A program made the position numbers and the translations under genes. The notes beneath the pieces are model-generated. The model was not told the origin of the DNA, did not search any database, and saw only the letters and a program-made list of their open reading frames with translations. This document shows, in pieces, positions 63,228 to 64,000 of a stretch of 64,000 nucleotides of DNA (positions are counted from its first letter, which is position 1; the number at the start of each line of letters is the position of its first letter). This stretch comes from Anarhynchus alexandrinus (Eukaryota > Chordata > Aves > Charadriiformes > Charadriidae), in the NCBI GenBank assembly GCA_008711295.1, contig VUYV01000100.1, forward strand, positions 1,733,106 to 1,797,105, in the 5' to 3' direction.

Positions 63228-64000
63228 CCGCCACAATCTTACATAGAAAATAAAAACTTTTGTTTTGAATTACTTTCTTGCTGTCATTTCTGTTGGGTTA
63301 CAGAAGTAAACCTGGCATAGTACCAAGGGTGTGCTCTTTTTCTTCGGAAAACCAGGGCCTGCTTCACTTTTTCTCATTTACGTAATACCTTGATACTCAT
63401 ATTAGATCAAATGTAAGTCAGCATTCATTTGGTTTTTATTTTTAAAGCAATACTTTTTTAATGATATAATTTATTTTTTCAAAATAACAACTATGGTAAC
63501 AGATTGCTCATTACTGGATGTTTTACAGTCAGTTTCAGAAACGCTTTTCAAATATCATCCCTTATACTGACTAGTTAGAGACAGTCAGCCTTCATAAAAA
63601 AGACACAATATCAAACAAGAGTTTTGGAGATATATAATTTTAACAGTGTTGTAAGGATTGAGACTGATGCTGAACAAAATAAAGATATGAATAATTTTAC
63701 ATATTTGAGTACTTTGTATTCAATCCATCAGGTATGTAAAGCAAGTTGGAAGTTTTCAGGATTGTGGCATTATGTAAGAATGTTCAGAAATCCTATTTTT
63801 CTGATACTTGTTTTTCATTGGAATTAATATGTTCTGTAGGACTAGTGCATAACACACCACTGAAGGACCATTTCACTGAAACACACATCTCTCACAAACA
63901 CAAATATATCATTCGGCTATTTCAGATTTTGATGACTATGTTTTATCCCAAATTAAAAAGAAAAAAAAAAAAGAGGTGAAAATGAAAGTTTCAACATTTG
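63228..64000. other. Unique AT-rich non-coding sequence
   Basis: Only short overlapping ORFs (67 and 77 aa) are present, the second ending in a Lys-rich stretch from an A-run. Nothing was recognised. Confidence 0.7.

Noticed and set aside
1..64000. tRNA, rRNA, CRISPR arrays, bacterial-type operons or phage genes
   Set aside because: No cloverleaf-like segments with A- and B-box promoters, no regular spaced repeats and no dense gene order were seen. The repeat content is that of a vertebrate nuclear genome.

Overview
This window looks like an AT-rich, gene-poor stretch of a bird nuclear genome. The main evidence is a set of 5'-truncated CR1 LINE copies, several ending in the characteristic ATTCTATGATTC-type 3' repeat. 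A 1,046-bp solo LTR has ends, promoter and layout that I recognise from ERV-L-like elements of neoavian birds. The absence of bacterial-type gene packing, tRNA-SINE swarms, CpG islands and recognisable cellular exons fits the same picture. The neoavian placement is an inference from the LTR type and is not proven.

Layout. 1-7.3 kb is unique AT-rich sequence with a (TA)n(CA)n microsatellite and poly(A) tracts. At 7.33-7.97 kb is a plus-strand CR1 3' fragment. 8-13.7 kb is mostly unique, with a GC-richer block near 9.0-9.8 kb. Two minus-strand CR1 tails lie at 13.7 and 16.4 kb. A longer plus-strand CR1 (20.3-22.0 kb) has lost reverse-transcriptase motif C through an internal deletion. At 22.5 kb there is a 114-bp near-perfect inverted repeat. 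A CR1 tail sits at 27.0 kb, and the longest CR1 (about 2.2 kb, minus strand) at 29.1-31.3 kb. An old CR1 at 37.1-37.5 kb is followed by an assembly seam with a single N between two near-identical direct copies. More CR1 pieces lie at 41.6, 47.8, 48.4 and 49.1 kb. The solo LTR spans 53.87-54.91 kb. A 158-bp purine-rich simple repeat holding another N is at 59.0 kb, and a second LTR fragment lies near 63.1 kb.

How it fits together. No gene could be supported. Protein-like ORFs with recognisable homology are all decayed CR1 ORF2 pieces, each with frameshifts, truncation or lost catalytic residues. By shared 3' sequence the CR1 copies fall into at least three groups, so the region received insertions in several waves. 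CR1 makes up roughly 10% of the window. The items most worth a second look are the 22.5-kb hairpin, the haplotype-like seam at 37.6 kb, a splice-flanked 144-bp fully open candidate exon at 55.9 kb, and the poly(A) run flanked by 16-bp direct repeats at 34.8 kb. I did not find a new gene system here.
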